NCBI RefSeq assembly: GCF_003073045.1
Contig: NC_037601.1
Coordinates: 5,673,872-5,737,871 of the forward strand
Reading direction: 5' to 3'
Length of the DNA stretch: 64,000 nt
From: Pomacea canaliculata
Lineage: Eukaryota > Mollusca > Gastropoda > Architaenioglossa > Ampullariidae
The position numbers and the translations under genes are program-made. How positions within the stretch are numbered: the first letter of the stretch is position 1; every line of letters begins with the position of its first letter. A model generated the notes under the pieces. The model saw only the letters and a list, made by a program, of their open reading frames with translations, searched no databases and was not told where the DNA came from. Positions 23,659 through 34,480 of this stretch are shown here, piece by piece.

Positions 23659-25788
23659 TTAGTACTGAGTGCGAGTCTCATAGACCGTGGTGGTGGTGGT
23701 GGTAGATGAGGCAGTTGTTGGGGCCCCACTGGAGTGTGTAACTATCTTCCAGTTACGGTACATGAAGAACGCATCCAGAGTGTAAACAGCCAGTGCAGCA
23801 AAGGTGAAAAACTGAAATTCAAGGAAAAGTCACAAGGTCACCTCACAAACTGTGATGATCAGCAATGTAAGAAAGACTGGCTATAAAATAACCTGACAAA
23901 TAAAAATAACAGTAATCCTAGATGACCAGTTGGAAATGCTTGACTGTAGCTTAGTCAACAACAACAGCCAATTTGTGAAGGAATCAGAGTAGTAATCATA
24001 AACCTGATCTGATTTTGAACATCTTAGTGAAGGTTATAAATATTAGGCAGCTAAAAAAAGTGCATCAATACCAAAGCAGTCTGGTAATATTTAGGATTAT
24101 TAGATGTGCAAAGAAAAATAAAACCAAGTTAATATTAATGTTAACTTACACAAGCTGCACCAATGGATGGCGCAAGAGGGGCACGCACAGCAGTTATAAT
24201 TGCAGCAATCAGAAATAGGATGATGAATACTATATAGTAAATGAACTCCTGGAAAGAGACAATATAATTTAAAAAAAAAATGAAAAGTACAGTTTCACTT
24301 CTTGAGTAAGCCATAAGCATGACAGGCTTAAAATCAGTGCCAGTCACGTGCTTTCACACATTAATGCAAAGTGATATATTCTCTCTGCTTGAAACCCATG
24401 GAGATACTACAAATCTACTCAAGATTGGAGACATGGCCAAGGCTATTCTTAGTATTGATTGATCTATTCTCTGCTTTTGTCACACACGAACAAACAAAAA
24501 ATGACTATGAGATGTAGATTAGAACTGTAGTTCTAAAACGTTTTAGACTTTTAAAAAAGTGACATTTAACACAAGTTCGGTCTTCCATTAATCTTTCTCT
24601 CAAATGATTGAATGATCCACACGACTTGTGTCTTTGTGCTGAAGCGTACTGTGCATGCTTGCTATTGAGTATGTGCCTCTTGTGCTCAAATACTTTTTTT
24701 GCAGTATTTGGACCCATGGTTTGGAATTCTCTCCCATTGTACTTACAACATATATTGACATATGGAACCAAATACCTTAAATCAAAGTCTTTCAAAAATA
24801 CTTCACAGACTGACTGTGTGTTATTGTGTGGTGCAAAATGAGTAGCTAAAACCAGGTGCAACATAAAAAGGATTATGACAAAGATGATGTTTAGGTGTGT
24901 GCAACTGCAAAGAAGGAAATAAGATTTTGAGAATGTTTCATTCAAACCACGCATGGAGCCTTGGGATGATACAAATCCTGTCTTATTACTATTACAAATG
25001 ATGTGTATGTACAAAAATCTATCATATTCCTCTGCATTTTTGACATACTGCAGCTTGGTTGAACAGATGTTGCAGATCAATTTCAACAGATGCAATATAA
25101 ATGTTAAAAAAATTGTCCAGAGCATGGGTATTGAGTACTTGTGTTTCTGTCTGCTAACATCTGGTCAAATCTTTTTAATTGCAATACTTAATTTTATTTT
25201 CTTGACTTGCATAGAGTTTATTCCTTTTGCAGGCCAAATGAAATTTCATACATTTAACACTACAAGCTACAGAGAATATGTTTAATTCAAAACTCACAAT
25301 AAGGTTCCAGCGTCCAGGTAATCGGGAGATTAAATGTAAGAAATGAAAGATGAAAAGGATAACTGTCGTCACTAGCGCTGATGCTGCCACAAACTGTACC
25401 CATCCACCTCCAAGATGGTACCAGTTGTCAATTGAGGCACATATAAGCACAAGAATGTCCAGAAACTGCAATGAAAACTGACATTATATGATTATGAAGA
25501 GCATTTCTGAAAAAAAAAAAAAAATTCTCTTAGTCTACAGCTTTGTAAGATAACGCAGAGCATAAAGAGGATCACCTAATACCAAGCTGAACATGATCAC
25601 TGAATGATTATATTCATTTTCTAGCAACAACAAACAAGAAGAGCATTTTTCATTTGCTCTGTTCTCACTATTTCCACAATTTTTAAGATGCCTGGAATGG
25701 TCCTGATATATCCCACATCTGGGCGTATTTCTTCCCGGTTTCCTGATGACGACGTAGCTGTGGTTGTTTGTTCATAAGTTGTTGCCAT
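23659..25788 (-). CDS. MARVEL-domain four-helix membrane protein (gene A1)
   Basis: Coding exons, all phase 0: 25788-25669, 25465-25298, 24248-24150 and 23811-23659, giving 179 residues. The order fits plasmolipin/CMTM proteins: a polar N-tail with RPDVGYIRTIPGILKIVEI, helix 1 FLDILVLICASI, a loop with Trp and GGG, helix 2 (WVQFVAASALVTTVILFIF), helix 3 (FIYYIVFIILFLIAAIITAV) and helix 4 (FFTFAALAVYTLDAFFMY). A Thr-rich tail ends in TRTQY. MARVEL proteins sit in lipid-raft membrane and act in vesicle traffic or junctions (family knowledge); the exact role here is unknown. The exon with the ATG has a splice acceptor at 25831, so the 5'UTR continues in an exon ending at 30211. Intron positions equal those of the two paralogues. 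Confidence 0.88.
23688..23703 (-). repeat. in-frame (ACC)n repeat coding for Thr
   Basis: The plus strand shows a GGT repeat that encodes a run of six threonines in the C-tail of MARVEL gene A1. Copy 2 has no such run. Trinucleotide arrays of this kind vary in length between individuals. Confidence 0.75.
24600..24840 (+). repeat. LINE reverse-transcriptase C-terminal fragment in an intron
   Basis: Read forwards, a stretch encodes FFAVFGPMVWNSLPLYLQ followed by SFKN. This matches the usual end of LINE ORF2 proteins (FG.KLWNSLP.....FKK.LK); compare AAPKLWNALPSSL in the LINE at 63573-64000. It is short, worn and lacks the catalytic part. It lies between coding exons 2 and 3 of gene A1, in antisense. 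The same fragment sits at the same place in gene A2. Confidence 0.6.
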
Positions 25789-26299
25789 CTTGGCTAACAA
25801 ATCTCAATGAAGAAATAAGTTTTCTCAGATTCTGTAAAACAAACAACCAGTATCAGTACATGCCTGATGAACTGAAGAACATTACCAGATATAAAACTTC
25901 TTTGAATCTGTTCCCCCTTAAGCCAAGCTGTACTTATTTTAAGTTACATCACCTCTTGTATGCCCAAATATTCTCTGCCTCCTGGCAAAGAGTTTTTATT
26001 AAATTACTTGCCAGCTCATGTAGACTTATTATAACTTTCAGCTGAAAACCACTACGTGTAAGCAAAATGGTATCATTAACAAATGCCATCATATGCAGCG
26101 CTGATATATTCTGCTCTGCTTCCTGGCCCAATCTGACTTATCAGTGTCATTACCAACAATATCCTGTGGAAATATTATGGCCTAATCTATCAGTCTGATC
26201 ACAAACTGCTGATGTGTCATTATACATTAGATACACCAATCACTGTAGCTAATACCTTCAGTCACTGCATTTACAGATTTCACATCAAAAATCAGTGAA

Positions 26300-29200
26300 T
26301 AAGAAAAACATAGCAATTAACAAGTCAGACTGTCTGGGGCAGGTAAACCTTTTGTACACTTAAATTACTGAACACAAATTATTAAGACAAACAGAAGCAG
26401 GAAATATTTAACACTGCGTTATAAAACCCACTGTACAAGCCACTGGTTTCAAGATTTTAGAAGAACTACTCTGATGTTTCATCAGTGCCAGGACAAAAAT
26501 GTATTCAAAACACAACTTTGCGACCAGTGCTCTAACTAACCTTTCTTCACCTTGTTTTGACGGTGATGTCTCACGCCTATGTTTTTATGTTATGTTGTTG
26601 ACTCCATGTCTGTTTGTTTGCCATTAAAACACTGCCCACGTCACACACAAAGTATGCATATTTAAACACTTATGATTACAGTAAAATGTGAGGATCGAGT
26701 ATCTTTGTGAAAGAATAGATTTTTGTTCATAACATCCGGTTGTAGCTATGCAGTGACACATGTGCTTTACTGGTTCAGCATGTGTAGCCAGGAGACATCA
26801 ACATAATGCAACACATGTAGGCTGGGCCATGGCTCAGCAATGCTGGTGACAGATGGACTAGAATATTAATGAAGGACTTGATAAGCAAGGTGGCACTATT
26901 GATAGAGCTACTCAGCTACTCGCAACTAACAGTTTACAACACTGACTAGTGTGTGTTGGCAAAATGCTCAGCTGTTAGGAAAAAAATCCAGTAACTGTAC
27001 CACGAGAGAACTGGATGTGTTTGTCTATTACAGTGTGTATATTACATATTTTAACGGCATAGCAACCCAAAATAGCAAACAAGTTTTTCCACTTCGGGAG
27101 GGTAATGGCAGCTGGTGTTCTTTGTTGCAATCAAATGGAAAAACTCCCCCAAATAGTTTTGCATGGAAAGAAAAAGTCCATCTCCAACTTTTGAAAATCA
27201 GTTGCATGACTTTTGGTTTGGTGATCCCAATTACCCAATTTTCGATGGTACACGAAGCTTGTTTAAAAACAGGTCAATATCATTACATTTTGTTCCCTTC
27301 GTAAATGTTGTTAAATGCCGCTTATGTGCTTTGTAAATTAAAGCTAGCTATGAATAGTCATAGAATAATGAAATTTAAAATATGTTCTCAAATGAGTTGA
27401 AGTTCTAGTCTGTGGCTAAAGACACAATGTGATGCAGGAGATTAGGGGTGTGTGGGTGAGAGAGAGAGAGGTGCATATGTGTGTGTTGCCAGGTGATCTA
27501 AAAATAAATTAAAAGGACTACTTTTTGCAGATACTTTTACATAGGTGCACATGCAAAACACACACAAATAAAGAGTTTACAATAACCTTTTAAAAGTCAG
27601 CATTACACACTATCAAGAACACTGTGGACTGAGATTGCCAATAAAGCTTTTGATCTTTATATTCTAATATCAATAAGACACTACTTCCTGTTATTTCCTG
27701 TTAACTAGCCTCTGCAGTCACTCCTAAAAGTGTGCATGTCATCACAGAAATCTGCTACATTCATTGACACTGTCTGTAAGACCATCATGCTTACTCACAC
27801 TTGTTACACAGAGGGTGTGTTTTCAGCAGGATTTACTGTCACCTGCATTAGCACACTGACAAGTAGGAAAAAAAACCTCCAAACCTCTAACCAATGGATG
27901 AAAACCTGCACAGCTGTAAGGCGGGCACTTCTCAATGGTTCCCTGTTTCCACACAGCCCACTAGCACTTCTACTAAACCCAACATCATCCTGCCCTCACC
28001 AGTCCCATGCAGAACAAGTCCTTCCTTTAACATCGAGTTGTTTTCCAGCGCCCTGCATAGCCAGGCCACACTGTACTTAAACACAGTCATCAGTTTGGGC
28101 CTCCACCTAATGTCCCTAATGCATGCGTGGGTGGGACCTGTGGCTGTTTTATCACAGTAGGAAACACCTTCTAAAAGAATGTATGCATTCTTTTTAATGT
28201 TGTGCCACTGCTGCAATATGTCTGGTTCTGTTTTGTTTTGCATCTGGCTGTGTAAAGTGTTCTGCCTGTTAAAAGAAAATCCCCTTTAGCAGTGAAGCCG
28301 AAACTAATGATAGCTTGAAAGTAGTGTTAAAATTAAATCAAGAAGAATCTAGCAGACAATTCATCAGTGCTAAAATTAATGCACAGTGTGAGTGAGAGAG
28401 AGAAAGAGAGAGATAGAGATAGAGTGCATGTGCACATAATTTAAAATAGCAGATTTTGCAGAAAGACATGAAAAAGAAAGCATTTGTTTGATAGACATTA
28501 TATAGAAAGAACTTGATTATAACAGAGAATACGTAGTCATCTTCACTCACGGAGAGAAGTACTCTTCTTGGAAAGGCCCAGAATTTTGTTAAATCTTAGT
28601 AAATCTTCAGAACACTACTTGAACAGTGAAGCTGAAATTTTTTACAAACATTGGATGTGTAGCAAAAAAAAAAGTCAACAAACAGAAGATAAAGTGTGCA
28701 ACTGCATTATTCAGACTTACTGGCGGAAGCACTCGATAAAAGTGTGAAAGTTAGGTAGACAGACAAGCAAAATAGTTGTTTATGAAAACATCGTTGTTAC
28801 TACTTTTGATGGTGCTAAGGATGAAAACGACAGTGGGCACCAAAACTTATTGCCTTCTTTAAAATGACTTCCCTTAAGCTTCTTCTCAAGCTCCTCTTAT
28901 GACACAAAGCTTTCTGCTCACTCATGACTACTGTCAATAGCTGACTTAAAAGACAACTGCATTTACATAGAGTTTTTACACACATGCACAGACAAATAGC
29001 AACAAGAATGCTGAATGTTCCCTTTGCTACTAAACAGTAAGAGAGTCAGAAAAAAAGAGATTATTACATTTGATTATCTTTCACTAAAATGCTAACTTCA
29101 GTAGGTTAGTAGCCTCTAAAAAATCCCTCATTGTAGAGCAATAAAAGCAAATGTGATATGCCTATAATTAGTAAAACACATTTCTTTGGCAAAGAATGAA

Positions 29201-29390
29201 TACATTGAGCCATATGCAAACAGTATACATCCAACTTAAAAAAATAATTTTGATCTAAATTTTTCTGGGAGTAAAAGGCATGTAACTGGAGGTGCACATG
29301 AAAATACCTGCACTGCATGGATGCTTTAGGCATTTAAAATAAGCCATTTTTATTTGTAGTCGTATGCTTTCTCCTACACTCAAAAGGCAT
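26300..29390. other. intron-1 DNA present only in copy 1
   Basis: This part of intron 1 of gene A1 has no partner in copy 2, where 36850-37195 takes its place. It includes GA tracts at about 27450-27475 and 28390-28425. No coding exon or clear element was recognised; the longest open frames (26951-27304, 27730-28080, 27932-28243) match nothing I know. It is either an insertion in copy 1 or a loss in copy 2. Confidence 0.45.
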
Positions 29391-30210
29391 TTTCAACATA
29401 AAGGCAGACCAAAATAGAATACTAATGGCTAACCCAGCAGGCTGTGCTGCACAGTGATAAATAACACCGAAAAGACAAGCCTGAGTCTCTGGACGACTAA
29501 CATGAAATTTACCACGATAAGGTATAATGTAAATAAAAGCATATTTTTACACACACATTCGAAAACGATCTATTAGAAATCACACGATTATGAATCATAG
29601 TCATTTCAAATGGGACTTTTCATGATGGTATTATGTACTATATATAACTTCGTTTTTATGTACTATATATAAGTCGCGATGGGTTCCGTATGAAGGATAA
29701 ATTTGCTTACTGGTGACATGTAACCACTCCGTGTACTAGCAATTAGTCTCCTATATATATTTTGTAGCAAGAACGACAACAAAAACAAAATGCCAGCAAT
29801 TTAGCTCTTGCCAAACAGAACACAGCCGCAGTTTTCGACACTACTTATTTTAGTAATTCACCTAATTATCGCTCTAAGTGACGACACGGGCTACGTTGCT
29901 CAGTGATAAAACTGACAACAGATCCAAATGTAACGAAGTAAACATAAACGCTCAAAATCGAGAATGTAGCAGGATACTTTTGAGGAAGGAGGAAAAAAAA
30001 AAAAAAGTGACACAGGAATCATACTGCTTACTCGACGAGCACTGACCTACATACACGTAACATTATCGGACCACCGAATGGACGGAAAAGCTTGTATATG
30101 TGTACGCCGCAAACAATAACAAAGACAAATTAATGTAGCACGCACAAAATAAAAATTGCACCAATAACATCGAGATCTACTGTTTGTACGTATAAAATTC
30201 AGGGACTCAC

Positions 30211-30300
30211 CGGACCGTGTATCGCCGGAAGTGTTGTGGCACGTCTCCAGTTGCAGGAATCCTACTCAGGGGAGTCTACTCTTACTTTACCTGCCTAACG
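30211..30300 (-). promoter_or_regulatory. non-coding first exon and promoter side of gene A1
   Basis: A strong donor (CCG followed by GTGAGTCC on the minus strand) ends at 30211. The matching donor of gene A2 is at 38144 in a homologous setting (shared GCCGGAAGTG on the plus strand). The right edge of the exon is not known. Its intron joins the acceptor at 25831. Confidence 0.55.
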
Positions 30301-30579
30301 AAAGTTGTGTCCCATGTTAGACGAGACTTCCAAACATGGACTTGCATTGGGGCACAGGATGGATGTGTACACACATTTCACTATATGTGCTGCAGTAGTT
30401 GACAATGCTTATAAACACTGAGTGTTCAACCACTGAACAGTAAGAATTCCTAAATAGAATGACATTGGGTGGCAAATGTGTTACTCGAGGGCGGGCGTGG
30501 AGCCATGTTGAATCAGAATCAACAGGGAGGGTAGGGTTGTTTGGTTTATTTAGTACCAATGTGCTTCAACTTTGAGATG

Positions 30580-30715
30580 ATTTCTCACTATGGGGGAAGA
30601 GAGAGAGAGGGTGGAGGAAACCGGAGTACCCAAAGAAAACCTCTGACGCCCAATCACCCTACGGATGGAAGGGGAGAAGGGTGTACGCGGGTACGATTTC
30701 CTCGTCACGTGATCT
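30580..30715. repeat. conserved repeat body, likely SINE-like
   Basis: The phrase GGAGGAAACCGGAGTACCC, followed by AAAGAAAACCTCTGACGCCC, is a pattern I know from invertebrate repetitive elements. No tRNA head was found beside it, so only the body of a SINE or similar element is proposed. Confidence 0.4.
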
Positions 30716-31615
30716 CATTAGACAGGGAAAATGGAGAGTAGAGCTGTGAGTGTTCGATGAACTGCTTTTAATAAATCGGATGATAAAAGCTGTCCTTTTT
30801 TTTAAAGAGGGGTGGGGCGGTTAAAATTATCCCCAGGCCTCCCTAAAGTGCAGTTGTACTTTTTACTTAATTTTGTTAAAGTTAGTAAAATTTTTCCTTT
30901 GCGAAACATTCGAATGCTCAGTATCTATAGCTATTGTTGTGTACAACAGCTGTATATGCTGCTAATTTATAGATATAAAAAATGTGTTAATTATAATTAA
31001 TAAATTGTGCAACATGCAGCGAAACTTTCGATGACGGCATGTACAACAGTTTAGCCCTTCAGGTGCTTAAGACTTAAAAAAAACCCCAACTAACCACACC
31101 AACTGTACATTCTGACAAGCACGGAAAGATGCCAAAAGTCGATTGTGACGTCACACTAGTACACATTATCCCAGCCGGCCTAAAAAACGGAGGAATCGAG
31201 GTGGATGGGTGTTATTCACATTTTTTGTGGAAATAGTCTTGCATCGAGATTTACCCATGAAAAAAAATGCACTCCACGAGATCATTAATTTGAAATTTAT
31301 GCACTGTTCTGAACGTATCTTGAACAAATATCCGAAACATGAAACTTTAGAGCGGAAATTAACAAGGCATAACGTACACTAAACATTTTAATCAGGACGC
31401 TGTGTAATCTCATGGTTTATTAAGCCGGAGACAGGATTTGTTGCGCTCGACAGCATTTGTGCGATGAGATTTAATTGTTGGTCATTTGATTTATGCCGGT
31501 TTTTCTGCTTATATAAACTTAAGTAACATATCATCGATTCTCGCACAAACACGCTCTCGGCTCTCGGACTATCTGGGGTTGTTAATACTGGCAAATAAGA
31601 ATAGACAGATAGGAC

Positions 31616-32250
31616 AATGACAAAATCCCGCACAAAATTCAGTCACTCCTTTATTCGATCAAACTTGCAACATGTCAAAGGATAGAAAAAAAAAAAAAGA
31701 AGCAAAAGTGTCGATTTTCTAATAGCTTGATATGTATTTATACATAGTTTGATATGCACATATCCGTATTTAAAACTGAGTCAAAAAGTTTCAAAATATC
31801 ACACACTGGCAAAGAACGTGGAAGACGATGAAAAGAATAAATACAACAGTTTACAAAACCTTGATATCGGTATTGTGCGTCACTTGCACGTTACCGATAG
31901 ACAACGGAACAACCTACCCTCAGTTGTGTGTGTGTACGGGTTATGGGCTAACCAGGGAAGGAATGTATAATCTCGACAAGAGAGGTTTAAATGTTAATTA
32001 AGAATTAATGCACAGATGATATATATATATAGAGCAGGTGCTTTCGCTATATAGACCTCTGTGACTTTAGCTTGTGTGATATTACTTATTTATTCGTTGT
32101 CAGAGCAAGGCACTTCTGCAAAAGAAGAACAGTGTGTTACCATGTTCGATGTGTAACAATTTATGTTCAGCGACTGATGTGAAATAGAGATCAAAGTGAA
32201 CCTTGAAGGTCGTGATCATATGATGATAAAAAAAAAAAAATGTTCGAGTA
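31616..32250 (-). pseudogene. orphan copy of the gene B 3'UTR end
   Basis: This stretch aligns with 48510-49350, the last part of the 3'UTR of MARVEL gene B. Shared blocks include GATCAAACTTGCAACATGTCA, CGTCACTTGCACGTTACCGAT and CAGAGCAAGGCAC. Its poly(A) signal (minus AATAAA at 31650-31655) is kept. No MARVEL coding exon of gene B type lies upstream (32250-33025), so it is a truncated duplicate, not a gene. It marks the right end of the duplicated unit. Confidence 0.75.
31650..31655 (-). terminator. poly(A) signal in the orphan 3'UTR copy
   Basis: AATAAA on the minus strand, in the same setting (followed by GGAGTGACT) as the signal at 48549-48558 of gene B. Confidence 0.6.
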
Positions 32251-34480
32251 GTGATGTTGTTGACACACAATCTCACATGTACCACATGGCAAAAGGTATA
32301 GATATATACATGATACTAAATATATATGTATATAGAAAGTACTTCAACGGAGATAATGCAATTCGAATACATTTGCTTTAATTCATAAGTATACTTCTAC
32401 ATTTAATATTCAGCTGGTGACATTTAAATACATTTGGATGATGCTCGAAATATACAGGAAGCAGCGCTTTCCGAGAAACAGTCAAAGGGTGATCACACAG
32501 AAAAATCTGGTGAATTTTATCACCTAACTAATCTAGATTACACAATGAAAGTGTTCTTAAATATCTAAGTATACGCACACTTACCCCAGCACACACGTAC
32601 GTACGATGAATAACAGACAAGTAAAACTTTGACGAGGCCCGGCGGATAAAGGTGAAGGAAAGTGGAGAGTGATGATCTTCAGTTGTAAAGATGAACAATG
32701 GAGATGTTTGACTTTCATTTGAAGTCACAGAGGGAAGCAATTTGATGTTAGACAGCGGTCAAAATACGGAGAAAGTACACTGTTTAAAAAGCTGCACGAT
32801 GAAGTCGACAACACAACGTACACGTCCATCGGATGGTATAGAACCAGAATGTTAATTATTCGTTCATTTTTCACAAGTTTCCGACCGGTCTTCTTTTTGC
32901 AGCTTTATGCAGACATGTTTAAACTGTCTCTTGATGACGTCTATTTTCCATTGGCCTTCAGCAATTACTCATGATCATTGAATATTTCAAAACGCCGAGA
33001 ACAGTTTTTATTGTTGAAATTTTTGTGAAGCTTAGGCAGTTGACAGTACAAGTAATGCACTGATTCATACAAAAAGCACACAAAGTATCAAAGATACTTT
33101 GCTCTAAACGATGTCAAAGATTTTTATATAATAAATAATAAATCGATGTATATTTTTTACATCATGTGAATGGTGCTAAATGTTCACTTTTTTTATGATT
33201 AACTTCATTTGAAGTTATGTTGACAACATATGTGTACATGCCTTAAATTGCTCACACCAGGCGCATGCGCAGAAAATAGGAGTCCATCATGTGGTCACTT
33301 AATCTTATCAAACCAATCAAACAATTTGAATGAGAAGATCAAGCTTCTCACTCAAATGATGTTTTTAAAACCCCTATAAAAAAGCAAAACAATGATTGAC
33401 AGTGTGCTAACACATTGTAGAAGTGAACAATTTTTATAAGAATTTCAGACACAGGCACAAAATTACTGGCTGAACTAACAAAAATTTAAAAATAAGATCT
33501 GGACACCTTATAGTCACAATCCAACACTTTTTATCTTCTTATTTATAAGATAAAATCACAGTCAATATAGTTTAATCATGAAAATATAGCAAATTTGAAA
33601 ACATGATTGTAAGAACAAATTACACTTCTGGATAAGGTAGTATGGATTCTTCTCGATTAAATATCTGAATAACATTTTTTACTCAACAATGTAAGCAACT
33701 TAATGTAGCCTTTAATCTATAAAGATAAAAAAGGATATGTAAGTGAACAAAAACTGCTATGATCTAGTCATAAATGTGTATATGCTTGTTATAAATACCT
33801 TAAATTCAGCACAAAATGTTTCATGAAAAGCACTTATCACATATTAACACTTTGACAGAAAGAAGTTGTGCTTGCACAAATATAGAGTACCCAAAGTACT
33901 ACCAACATGCACTGAGAATACAGCAGAAAACAACATCCCTATGTCATATGTCAGAGACCTAAATCTGGATCTACCATTACCTGCAACTCTTTTGATGTTA
34001 TTATCTCTCACTCATTTGCCTGTGAAATGATTTGTTGATGCTGATCAAATTACTGGGAAAGTTCTGATCACTCGGTGCATCATTCAACTCCACTAAAAAT
34101 CTCACTGAAATCCATTTTTAATCCAAAAGCAAAAAATTCTGATGGAAGTCCATCAGAGATGTTGTCTAGCCAACTTCTTCCAATCACAGCTTTGTGTTAT
34201 ACATTACAGTTGGAAATGCTGTTCAGGTTGAAATACTGCTTCAAGAAAATTGTTGTGGATCTTTTGGACTTGGTGTACAAAATGCTTATGCAGTCCACTG
34301 CATGTTACTGGCAATTTGCACAAGTTTTGATTGCTTTCATGAATATTGCCATTACAGTTCCTTGCCCAGTGTCTGGCACACTCAGTGCTGTCAGTAATCA
34401 AAGGCCAGTCCTTTGATCCCTGCAGACAACATTTACTAAGGTATCCAGCAACTAGACTTTCAGTATTCTTATGCTTAGAA

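Larger units (their letters stand above)
21005..32250. repeat. tandem segmental duplication, copy 1
   Basis: From about 21005 onward the DNA realigns with 33025 onward. The match covers the 3'UTR, exons, introns and 5' exon of MARVEL gene A1, and ends with a piece like the 3'UTR of gene B (31616-32250 against 48510-49350). Copy 1 holds about 1.2 kb of 3'UTR (21810-23015) and about 2.7 kb of intron 1 (26300-29390) that copy 2 lacks. Edges are judged by eye and may be off by tens of bases. Confidence 0.8.

Noticed and set aside
24505-25125. 206-residue open frame on the minus strand in a MARVEL A1 intron
   Set aside because: It covers the reverse of a LINE scrap and AT-rich intron. Copy 2 does not keep the frame, and composition is low in complexity.
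32250-33025. Searched for remaining coding exons of a second gene B copy
   Set aside because: No exon resembling any of the four gene B coding exons was found, so only the 3'UTR was duplicated.
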